A stretch of 64,000 bases of DNA. Source: Cohnella herbarum (GTDB lineage: Bacteria > Bacillota > Bacilli > Paenibacillales > Paenibacillaceae). The DNA is taken from positions 5,239,501 through 5,303,500 of the forward strand of contig NZ_CP051680.1 of NCBI RefSeq assembly GCF_012849095.1. Reading direction: 5' to 3'. The notes under the pieces were generated by a model. It had not been told where the DNA came from. It did no database searches and saw nothing but the letters and a program-made list of their open reading frames with translations. Both the position numbers and the translations under genes were made by a program. This document shows, piece after piece, positions 57,652 through 64,000 of the stretch (within the stretch, counting starts at the first letter, position 1; each line of letters begins with the position of its first letter).

Positions 57652-57870
57652 CTACATATGATGTCGATCATAAACGGTTGCCAATATTGTTATAAACCAA
57701 GTACCGTTTTCCTTCACAGTAAGAAATTCTGTCTTTCATTTCCGCAGGTGCTATATTTCGCTTTACATTCCTCATTAAACGGGCCAAAGCCCTCAACTCC
57801 CGTAATATCGGAAGAATGAATTTCAAAGATCTTGTCGAAAAACAATTCGTGGCAATCCGTACGCTAGCAT
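57652..57870 (-). pseudogene. Frameshifted gene remnant
   Basis: The minus strand encodes ELFFDKIFEIHSSDITGVEG, then FGPFNEECKAKYSTCGNERQ in one frame. After a one-base shift the next frame reads EFLTVKENGTWFITILATVY and ends at 57652. No start codon with a ribosome binding site is visible. It resembles a small unknown protein truncated at its 5' end. It lies between an attachment-like repeat and the TelA operon. Confidence 0.45.
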
Positions 57871-57981
57871 AATATGATAGTATTTAGTGATAGGAACGGA
57901 TTTCCAGATCGGCCATATATTCATCGTGAGCGGCTTGCGTGGCCGGACAATCCTACACCGGAGTGAAAGGGGCTGCAAGAC

Positions 57982-58719
57982 GTGGCTGCAAACAATTACA
58001 TAAAAATGCTGGGACTAACGGCCGCTGTGGCTGTCGTCGATATCCTTACGCTCTCTCCCGCCTTCGCCGGCGTGATGATAGGCGGAGGCTCGCTGGAGAC
58101 CGCGCTGGGCGTTACGCTGCTGGTCGCCAGCGCGATCGCGCTCATATACGGAAGCTACAACTGGCTGTACAAGGCGAAAATCGTATTGACCCCGGCCCGG
58201 ATCGAGACGCGCGAAGACTTCTTGGCCGCGCTGGCGCCTTACAGCCGAATCCGGGCGCTTGCGGAGGACGTCTCACTGACGCTGGAGCAGATGGAGCGCA
58301 TGGACAAGAAGAAGGCGACCCTGCTCAAGGTGCTGCAACAGCGGTTCGACCCCGTAGAGATGAGCTTCGCCAAGTTTGCGTCCGTCGCGGACGAGGTGGA
58401 GAATCTGTTCTACTTGAATATCAAGAGCGTGCTCAATAGGCTGGTCGTGTTCGACGAATCCGAGTACGAACGAGTGATGACTCACAAGTCGGCGCGGTAC
58501 TCGCCCAAGCTACTGCAGGAGAAGACCGCATTTTACACCGAATACATGGCTTATATCAAGAACGCGATCGGTACGAACGAAGAGATGCTGCTGAAGCTCG
58601 ACAAGCTGCTGCTGGAGATTTCCCGATTGGACAGCATCGAGCCGGGCGACATCGAGCAGATGCCCGCCATGCTGGAGATCGATTCGTTAATCAAGCAAAC
58701 CAAATACTATAAACAATAA
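57982..58719 (+). CDS. Membrane protein of the TelA operon (245 aa)
   Basis: GTG start with an AAAGGGG site. Two hydrophobic segments near the N-terminus (about residues 10-32 and 38-60) are followed by a cytoplasmic helical region of about 180 residues with coiled-coil-like stretches. The gene position beside telA and the layout (short membrane anchor plus helical domain) resemble XpaC-type partners of TelA, but sequence identity to XpaC is not something I can confirm. It lies 13 bases before the VWA gene; three genes form one operon. Confidence 0.75.
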   Translation: MAANNYIKMLGLTAAVAVVDILTLSPAFAGVMIGGGSLETALGVTLLVASAIALIYGSYNWLYKAKIVLTPARIETREDFLAALAPYSRIRALAEDVSLTLEQMERMDKKKATLLKVLQQRFDPVEMSFAKFASVADEVENLFYLNIKSVLNRLVVFDESEYERVMTHKSARYSPKLLQEKTAFYTEYMAYIKNAIGTNEEMLLKLDKLLLEISRLDSIEPGDIEQMPAMLEIDSLIKQTKYYKQ

Positions 58720-58732
58720 GGGGTGCGATACA

Positions 58733-60421
58733 TTGAGCAGCGGCAAGAGATTTCTGTTGGTTACTGGCATTATTCTAGTCATCGTGTTCGTCATCGTCTA
58801 CTTGGGCGTTAATCTGTCCACGAACTGGGGCAAGTCCGACAAGCAGATGGCGTCGGAGGATGCGGTTAAGCGGCTGAGCAAGCTGTATGGCAATATCGAT
58901 GTGACGACGGAGGCGCCTGTCAAAGGACAGATCAATCTCGATCCGGTCGATGTAGCCGCCTCTTTGCCCGATATCTCCAAGTTCCCGATCACGGCGGACA
59001 GCACGACAACCGATTATGCCGAGATTTTTTCCTCGACGGAGAAGTCGGGGACAGGCGATGACGGCTGGCTGACGGATGTCGCGAAGGATTTCAACAAGGC
59101 CAAAATCACCATAAACGGAAAGCCTGTCTCGGTCAAGCTGCGCAATATTGCTTCGGGCACGGCTGCGGATTATATCCGGTCGGGCAAGTACGTGCCTGAC
59201 GCCTTCACGCCCTCCAACGAGCTGTGGGGCGAGATGGTGAAGGCATCCGGCGTCAAGACGCAGCTCATAACGAAGCGGCTCGCCGGCAACGTCCCCGGTA
59301 TCGTCATCTCGAAGGCGAAGCACGACTCGTTCGTACAGAAATACGGCGAGGTGACCGTCAAGTCGGTGATCGACGCGATCGCGGCGGGAGAGTTCTCTAT
59401 GGGTTACACGGACCCTTTCGCCAGCTCGACCGGCCTGAACTTCCTCGTGACGACGCTGCAGACGTTCGACAGCGCGAACCTGCTCAGCGACAAGGCCGTT
59501 CAGGGGTTCGAGAACTTCCAGGCCAACGTGCCGTTCATTGCATCCACGACGCTGCAGATGCGGGAAGCGGCCAAGTCGGGCGCGCTCGACGGCTTCGTGC
59601 TGGAGTATCAAACCTATGTCAACACGGCGGAGCTGAAGGGAGCCTACGTATTCACCCCGTTCGGCGCGCGGCATGACAGCCCGCTCTATGTGCTTGGCAA
59701 CGTCTCCGCAACCAAGCTCGAGATCATTAAGAAATTCTCCGAGTTCACGGCCCAGGCCAAATACCAGGAGACCGCCAAGGATAAGGGCTTCAACGGACTT
59801 GAAGATTATCAGCCCAAGCTTGACAAGGTCGAAGGCAGCGTCCTGATCGCGACCCAGAAGGTGTGGAAGGAAAAGAAAAACGGCAGCAAGCCAATCGCAG
59901 CGGTATTCGTAGCTGACGTCTCGGGCAGCATGGACGGCGAACCGCTGAACCGTCTCAAGGAATCGCTGAGCAAGGGGCAGAAGTATCTAGGCCGGGATAA
60001 TAGCATCGGCCTCGTGTCTTACTCGAGCAATGTTACGGTCAACCTGCCGATCGGCAAGTACGATACGAACCAGCAGTCGATGTTCGTCGGCGCGGTGGAC
60101 AGCTTGCAAGCTGGAGGCAACACCGCGACCTTCGACGGCGTCGTCGTGGCACTCAAGCTGCTGCAGGACTACGCGGCGGCCAACCCGAACGTAAAGCCGC
60201 TGATCTTCGTCCTCAGCGACGGAGAGACCAACGGCGGCCTCAAGCTCAAAGAGATTCGGGATCTCATCGAGTATTACAAGATTCCGATCTACACGGTCGG
60301 CTACAACGCAGACATCGCAGCGCTTCAGGATATCTCAAGCATCAACGAAGCGGCCAGCATCAACGCGGATACGGACGATGTCGTCTACAAGCTCGGCAAT
60401 TTGTTCAACGTTCAAATGTAA
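58733..60421 (+). CDS. Membrane-anchored protein with substrate-binding-like and VWA domains (562 aa)
   Basis: TTG start after AAGGGG. An N-terminal helix (about 6-28) anchors the protein with the bulk outside. Residues about 75-370 resemble a type 2 periplasmic binding protein (AADYIRSGKYVPDAFTPSNE, MGYTDPFASSTGLNFLVTTL). A von Willebrand A domain (about 390-555) has a complete MIDAS: DVSGSMDGE, a Thr in GGNTATFDG and the Asp of FVLSDGETNGG. VWA proteins of this type are linked to TelA in Ter-like stress systems; the ligand of the binding domain is unknown. Confidence 0.88.
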   Translation: MSSGKRFLLVTGIILVIVFVIVYLGVNLSTNWGKSDKQMASEDAVKRLSKLYGNIDVTTEAPVKGQINLDPVDVAASLPDISKFPITADSTTTDYAEIFSSTEKSGTGDDGWLTDVAKDFNKAKITINGKPVSVKLRNIASGTAADYIRSGKYVPDAFTPSNELWGEMVKASGVKTQLITKRLAGNVPGIVISKAKHDSFVQKYGEVTVKSVIDAIAAGEFSMGYTDPFASSTGLNFLVTTLQTFDSANLLSDKAVQGFENFQANVPFIASTTLQMREAAKSGALDGFVLEYQTYVNTAELKGAYVFTPFGARHDSPLYVLGNVSATKLEIIKKFSEFTAQAKYQETAKDKGFNGLEDYQPKLDKVEGSVLIATQKVWKEKKNGSKPIAAVFVADVSGSMDGEPLNRLKESLSKGQKYLGRDNSIGLVSYSSNVTVNLPIGKYDTNQQSMFVGAVDSLQAGGNTATFDGVVVALKLLQDYAAANPNVKPLIFVLSDGETNGGLKLKEIRDLIEYYKIPIYTVGYNADIAALQDISSINEAASINADTDDVVYKLGNLFNVQM

Positions 60422-60451
60422 GTCATAGAACCTTGGGAGGGTGAGCGCGAG

Positions 60452-61591
60452 ATGTCATTTACGATGGAAGTACCGAGCCAGGAAGAGATCAAATTTGCGA
60501 TTGAGGAAGAGGTCAAACCGGTACCCGAGGAGGTCGCCAAGCTTCGGCAGATGGCGGATGCCAATGTCCAGGCGATTATGTCGCTCGATATCGAGTCGCT
60601 CGACAAGCGCAAGGACATCCTCCAGTCGATCGACACGTTCGGCATGGGCACGATGCGTTCCTCTTCGGAGAAAAATCAGCTGTTGCAAATTACCGTAGGC
60701 AATCTGTCCAAGACGGGCGACGAAGGCGGGCAGGTCGCCAAGGGATTGGCGGAGCTGAACATTCAGCTTAAGGATCTCGACCCGAGCGCGGTCGACTTCG
60801 CCAAGCGCGGGCTGCTCGGCAAGCTGTTCAATCCGTTGCGGGCGTACTTCGCGAGATACGAGAAGGCCGATAACGTCATCTCCGACATTATCGTCTCGCT
60901 GGACAAAGGCAAGACGACGCTCAAGAACGACAATACGACGCTCGAGATCGAGCAGCAGGCGCTGCGCGACCTGACGAAGAAGCTGCAGAAGGAAATCGAG
61001 CTCGGCACGCTCATGGACGCTTCGATCGAGCAGCAGGTGGAAGCGGCGAAGGTGCGGAGCGAAGATCCCGACAAGATCCGTTTTATTACGGAGGAGGTCA
61101 TGTTCCCGCTGCGTCAGCGGCTGATGGATTTGCAGCAGATGCAAGTCGTCAATCAACAGGGCATTATGGCGATCGAGGTTGTCGTCCGTAATAACAAGGA
61201 GCTGATTCGGGGGGTCGACCGCGCCAAGAACGTGACCGTATCGGCGCTCAAGATCGCCGTCATCGTCGCGAGCGCGCTCTATAATCAGAAGATCGTGCTC
61301 AAGAAGATCGAGCTGCTCAACCAGACGACGAACGAGCTGATCGCCGGCACGTCCCGGATGCTCAAGGATCAGGGTGCAGCGATTCACAGGCAATCGCTGG
61401 AGGCCAATATCTCGGTCGATACGATGAAGCAGGCGTTCACCGATGTGCTGTCGGCGCTCGATTCGATCAGCGCCTACAAACAGGAGGCGCTCCCTAAGAT
61501 GCGCGAGACGATCAATCAGTTCCGCGAGCTGGCCGATTCCGGCGAGAAGCAGATCCAGCGTCTCGAGCGGGGCAACAAGCTGGGGCTGTAG
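60452..61591 (+). CDS. telA: TelA-family toxic anion resistance protein (379 aa)
   Basis: ATG with GGGAGGG upstream. The whole chain is helical and matches TelA: LDIESLDKRKDILQSIDTFG near the N-terminus, GLLGKLFNPLRAYFARYEKA near 120, and RLMDLQQMQVVNQQGIMAIE with VVRNNKELIRGVDRAKNVTV around 225-265. TelA proteins are associated with tellurite and other stress resistance and act at the membrane by a mechanism that is not settled. Third gene of the operon, 30 bases after the VWA gene. Confidence 0.92.
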   Translation: MSFTMEVPSQEEIKFAIEEEVKPVPEEVAKLRQMADANVQAIMSLDIESLDKRKDILQSIDTFGMGTMRSSSEKNQLLQITVGNLSKTGDEGGQVAKGLAELNIQLKDLDPSAVDFAKRGLLGKLFNPLRAYFARYEKADNVISDIIVSLDKGKTTLKNDNTTLEIEQQALRDLTKKLQKEIELGTLMDASIEQQVEAAKVRSEDPDKIRFITEEVMFPLRQRLMDLQQMQVVNQQGIMAIEVVVRNNKELIRGVDRAKNVTVSALKIAVIVASALYNQKIVLKKIELLNQTTNELIAGTSRMLKDQGAAIHRQSLEANISVDTMKQAFTDVLSALDSISAYKQEALPKMRETINQFRELADSGEKQIQRLERGNKLGL

Positions 61592-61858
61592 ATGCTGTAG
61601 ACGACTCGGCGCTCCTTTGCTCTGGAGTTCGTCCCGGAGGATCAGAATGATGCTGTGATTAAGCGCAAGGAGCAGACCACACGGGATATTATGAGTCGAT
61701 TGGCTTGGGTGAAGTTTATGCGCAGTTGGAAGCTCGGGAGGACACAAAGAATTGATACGGGAAAGGGCAAAGGAAAACGCTGTGATGGCGTTCTCCTTTA
61801 ATTGGCTTGGTGAAGCAGCGTGGGTGACTGTTTGGAGCGGATATTAATTATATTGCCC
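61592..61858 (+). other. Spacer after telA with an open fragment
   Basis: The frame at about 61620-61800 (SALEFVPEDQNDAVIKRKEQ and on) is open for about 60 codons but has no start signal and overlaps the terminator, so it is probably debris. Confidence 0.3.
61769..61799 (+). terminator. Probable terminator of the TelA operon
   Basis: AAAGGAAAACGC pairs with GCGTTCTCCTTT with one mismatch, about 180 bases after the telA stop. Confidence 0.6.
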
Positions 61859-62046
61859 TTATACTTCAATCATATATTCTTTAATAATATCCATCATAAA
61901 ATCAGCTTTTCTTGGTGTGTAGCCGGGCGATTGGCAAAATACCATATAATCATAATTTTCTTCACTCACATACGTCTTCCATGGTATTAAGTTAAATGGA
62001 ATTTCTTTGTCTACACTGATGGGCGGTATTTTCCCACTCCACCACT
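61859..62046 (-). pseudogene. Truncated gene fragment ending next to an attachment-like repeat
   Basis: The minus strand is open for about 62 codons up to TAA at 61859 and reads VDKEIPFNLIPWKTYVSEEN, then YDYMVFCQSPGYTPRKADFM. It has good protein character but no start; an in-frame stop (62047-62049) precedes it. The 5' part is missing exactly where the repeat at 62083 begins, consistent with truncation by recombination. Confidence 0.5.
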
Positions 62047-62082
62047 CCTACAGGCCTCTAGACCCTACTCGACACCAGAATT

Positions 62083-62130
62083 TTTCGCCGTCACTTGTGA
62101 TACGGTTAAGCTTAACGGGTCTATCGGCGA
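62083..62130 (+). repeat. rlmH-3'-end-like attachment repeat
   Basis: 48 bp starting TTCGCCGTCACTTGTGATAC and ending CTATCGGCGAA. It contains a perfect palindrome GTTAAGCTTAAC in the centre. It lies 302 bp from the true rlmH end and in the same orientation. Confidence 0.85.
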
Positions 62131-62189
62131 ATGATGGGAAAGCAACTGCCACGGCGCATAATTGCCAAACTTTTATATCCGATCCAAGA

Positions 62190-62276
62190 GCTATGATCAA
62201 ACCTTCATACATATGCACTGAAAGCCGTCGAGATACTCGGCGGCCTACTTGTCGGTGATTCAACTATCGTTTCCCG
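62190..62276 (+). repeat. 87-bp dispersed repeat, copy 2 (mobile-element debris)
   Basis: Counterpart of 12846-12931, with the same CGGCGGCCT hairpin arm and the ending TTCAACTATCGTTTCCCG. It lies between the attachment-like repeat and rlmH. Confidence 0.65.
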
Positions 62277-62383
62277 TTAGTTCGATGCCTTCCAAACAGA
62301 CGATTTCTCTAGAGTGCCTCAGGCTTTTCGTATCAGTAGAAACCCTAGAGACGGGTACATTTATTTTCTCGAAGGGGGAATTT

Positions 62384-62409
62384 TTTCGCCGTCACTTATG
62401 GTAAGGTTC
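62384..62409 (-). repeat. rlmH 3'-end attachment-like core
   Basis: The minus strand reads GAACCTTACCATAAGTGACG followed by GCGAA. It spans the last five codons and stop of rlmH and matches the left half of all the dispersed repeats. In staphylococci SCC elements integrate at this position of rlmH; here the match is by sequence and location. Confidence 0.8.
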
Positions 62410-62871
62410 CCCCCGATTAATCCTAAAAGCCCGATAGATCTGCTCAACCAATACGAGTCGCATTAGCTGATGAGGGTAGGTGAGCCGGCCGAAGCTCAGC
62501 TTCTTATCCGCGCGTTTGAGTACGGCTTCGGACAGACCGAGCGAGCCGCCGATGACGAAGGCGACGTGGCTCTTGCCGTAGGTGCCGAGTTTATCGAGAT
62601 GCGACGCGAGATCTTCGGACGACCATAGTTCTCCGCCGATGGCAAGAGCGACAACGTGAGCATCTTCCTTGATCTGGGCAAGTATACGATCACCTTCGCG
62701 GCCGACCACTTGTCGCTCTTCCGCCGGGCTGAGAACTTCCGGCGCTTTCTCGTCGGCTACTTCGGTTAATGTTATGCGCGCATAAGGGCCAAGTCGTTTG
62801 ACGTATTCCGCGATCCCTTGAACAAGATAGGACTCCTTTAATTTACCGACGCTGACAATCTGAATATGCAT
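62392..62871 (-). CDS. rlmH: 23S rRNA pseudouridine-1915 N3-methyltransferase RlmH (159 aa)
   Basis: The start is placed at ATG 62871 ([16 protein letters not shown]), preceded by GGGAGG; the frame extends upstream without a start signal. A SPOUT methyltransferase: [20 protein letters not shown] and [18 protein letters not shown] form the trefoil-knot SAM site, and the C-terminus [20 protein letters not shown] continues to GEPYHK. RlmH methylates position 1915 of 23S rRNA on assembled ribosomes. The last codons double as an attachment-like site. Confidence 0.96.
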   Translation of the reverse strand: MHIQIVSVGKLKESYLVQGIAEYVKRLGPYARITLTEVADEKAPEVLSPAEERQVVGREGDRILAQIKEDAHVVALAIGGELWSSEDLASHLDKLGTYGKSHVAFVIGGSLGLSEAVLKRADKKLSFGRLTYPHQLMRLVLVEQIYRAFRINRGEPYHK

Positions 62872-62973
62872 AAAATAAAGCCTCCCGATCCGAACGAGAT
62901 ATATGTGTATTTCACTCAGGTAAGCCCAATCCGCATAGCTCTGCAAAAAAGGGACGCTTCGAGAGTCAAACTC

Positions 62974-63186
62974 CTAAATGCCTTCGCCGCTAACGATATT
63001 CTGAACCCGTCCGACTTGGCCATCCTGCAGCCTGACCTTGATCCCATGTGGATGCTGGGGCGAATTCGTCAATAAATCCTTCACGACACCCCGCGTTAAT
63101 TTTCCCGTCCGTTGGTCCTGCTTCAATACGATATCGACTTCCAGTCCCGGCTTAACGTCGTTGCGAATTTTTCCGTTCCCTGCCAT
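62974..63186 (-). CDS. ywbE: YwbE-family small protein (70 aa)
   Basis: ATG preceded by GAGAGGGACGGG. The sequence is typical of YwbE (DUF2196): VKPGLEVDIVLKQDQRTGKL, then LTRGVVKDLLTNSPQHPHGI, which is KOW-like and basic. Function is not established. It lies about 100 bases upstream of rlmH on the same strand. Confidence 0.9.
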   Translation of the reverse strand: MAGNGKIRNDVKPGLEVDIVLKQDQRTGKLTRGVVKDLLTNSPQHPHGIKVRLQDGQVGRVQNIVSGEGI

Positions 63187-63230
63187 ATATCCCGTCCCTC
63201 TCCTGAACCCCTGTATGTGTTGTGCCTTAT

Positions 63231-63318
63231 CGTGCGCATTCGTGCCATCGTGATATTATGCTATCGTGCCTCTTTCGTGCCATTTTCGTACCTTTTTTCG
63301 TGCCCCTATCGTACCATA
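63231..63318. repeat. Cluster of short TCGTGCC-like repeats
   Basis: CGTGC or CGTAC recurs at 63231, 63241, 63265, 63276, 63287, 63299 and 63310, with the last five copies 11-12 bp apart, upstream of the ywbE-like gene. The role is unknown. Confidence 0.5.
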
Positions 63319-63334
63319 GGCCAAGCCGCAATGA

Positions 63335-63370
63335 AAAACCCGGCCAACCCTCCGAAGAGAGTGGCCGGGA
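63335..63370 (-). terminator. Terminator of the YhgE-like gene
   Basis: CCCGGCCA pairs with TGGCCGGG. On the minus strand TTTTT follows. It lies about 45 bases past the stop at 63416. Confidence 0.85.
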
Positions 63371-63415
63371 CTATAATTGAAGCACGATACGGTTTGCAAC
63401 GCATCATTCCATCCT

Positions 63416-64000
63416 TTATGCCGCCGCGTTCGACTTCGTACTCGCCCTTTTCACGCTTGATGCCAGCAGGAGAACGAGGAACGCTCCCCCGATAATCCAT
63501 AACACGGATGCGTTCGTACTGACCGAGTCCAGTCCGCCGTAATACATGACTTCGCGCAATCCCCCGGAAACGAAACGAAGCGGAGTCCAGGAATAAATCC
63601 AGTCGTGCGTCGTCTGCGATAAGAACTCGGGAGCCATATTGAGAACCGGCATCGAGAAAAACATGAGCAGCACCAAGATCGCCATCGCCGGAAGCCCGAT
63701 CCAATTCAGCAGCATCGACTGCAAGAGGAAGAACACCGCGCCCCCTAGCCACAGATACAGCCATGTATCCATCGTTTGCGCTAGCTCCATGCCGTACCAG
63801 GATGAAGCCATCCAGACCAGGAATCCCGATGCCACGCCTACGATCGCGACTCCGGCTACCGTCTGAGACAGGATCACCGTCCATCTGCGAGCCCCTGCCG
63901 CTACCGTCTTCTGGATGGACAGGAACAGGATCATCCCCGTCACCAAGCTTCCCATCCACATGATCTGGGTAAGCAATCCCGGCGCATTGCCGCTCGCGTT
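63416..64000 (-). CDS. YhgE/Pip-like ABC-2 type membrane protein, C-terminal part
   Basis: The frame is open to the window edge, so only the last 194 residues are seen. They contain five to six membrane helices (for example LVTGMILFLSIQKTVAAG, LYLWLGGAVFFLLQSMLL, LWIIGGAFLVLLLASSVKRA) and the segment PEFLSQTTHDWIYSWTPLRF, followed by VSGGLREVMYYGG, typical of the C-terminus of YhgE/Pip and ABC-2 permease-like proteins. An internal TTG at 63976 is not a likely start. Confidence 0.8.
   Translation of the reverse strand, partial: NASGNAPGLLTQIMWMGSLVTGMILFLSIQKTVAAGARRWTVILSQTVAGVAIVGVASGFLVWMASSWYGMELAQTMDTWLYLWLGGAVFFLLQSMLLNWIGLPAMAILVLLMFFSMPVLNMAPEFLSQTTHDWIYSWTPLRFVSGGLREVMYYGGLDSVSTNASVLWIIGGAFLVLLLASSVKRASTKSNAAA

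Noticed and set aside
60455-61747. 430-codon minus-strand ORF opposite telA
   Set aside because: Antisense shadow of a well-supported telA gene in GC-rich sequence; rich in Leu, Arg and Gln as expected for such shadows.

Overview
The window looks like a Firmicute of the Paenibacillaceae (Paenibacillus/Cohnella type). The signs are several very large secreted proteins ending in three S-layer homology (SLH) domains, a YesMN/LplABC-style two-component plus sugar ABC transporter operon without its own ATPase, AGGAGG-type ribosome binding sites, frequent TTG/GTG starts, and hairpin plus T-tract terminators. This assignment is inference from gene content; no rRNA or tRNA gene is present. Only the right edge (rlmH, a ywbE-like gene, a YhgE-type membrane protein) looks like stable chromosome. 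The rest is accessory in character.

Layout, left to right. 1-900: tail of an unknown gene and an IS630-family transposase remnant. 901-5130: an SLH surface protein. 5371-6897: a MerR regulator divergent from a short-chain dehydrogenase, each with a 19-bp-spacer promoter. 7231-13175: a segment flanked by a 240-bp inverted repeat and carrying an ABC exporter with its TetR repressor, an XRE regulator with a membrane partner, and a RidA protein. 13192-28186: a MalT-like LuxR regulator, an NHL-repeat SLH protein and a 2964-residue SLH protein. 28668-30891: a possible structured RNA, an epoxide-hydrolase-like enzyme and a divergent WYL regulator. 30919-43208: an arabinoside utilisation operon (GH51 arabinofuranosidase, epimerase, PfkB kinase, FucI-like isomerase, two permeases, a binding lipoprotein) followed by its YesM/YesN sensor-regulator pair. 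43659-47523: a 51-bp tandem repeat and a large secreted carbohydrate-active protein. 47659-49583: a degraded large serine recombinase beside the 3' end of a tmRNA gene. 49657-57123: an ABC-F protein, an aquaporin, two small genes and a fourth SLH protein. 57982-61591: a three-gene tellurite-resistance-like operon (membrane protein, VWA protein, TelA). 61769-62391: gene debris next to rlmH.

The most striking signal is a repeat of about 48 bp found in the same orientation at 6936 (partial), 11906, 28526, 47659, 49537, 57541 and 62083. Its core matches the last codons and stop of rlmH (62384-62409). The 3' end of rlmH is the known attachment site of staphylococcal SCC elements. I read the region from about 6.9 to 62.4 kb as a stack of cassettes bounded by rlmH-derived attachment sites, with truncated gene fragments next to several of them. 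No intact recombinase is in the window, so this is a hypothesis supported by repeat sequence, orientation and position.
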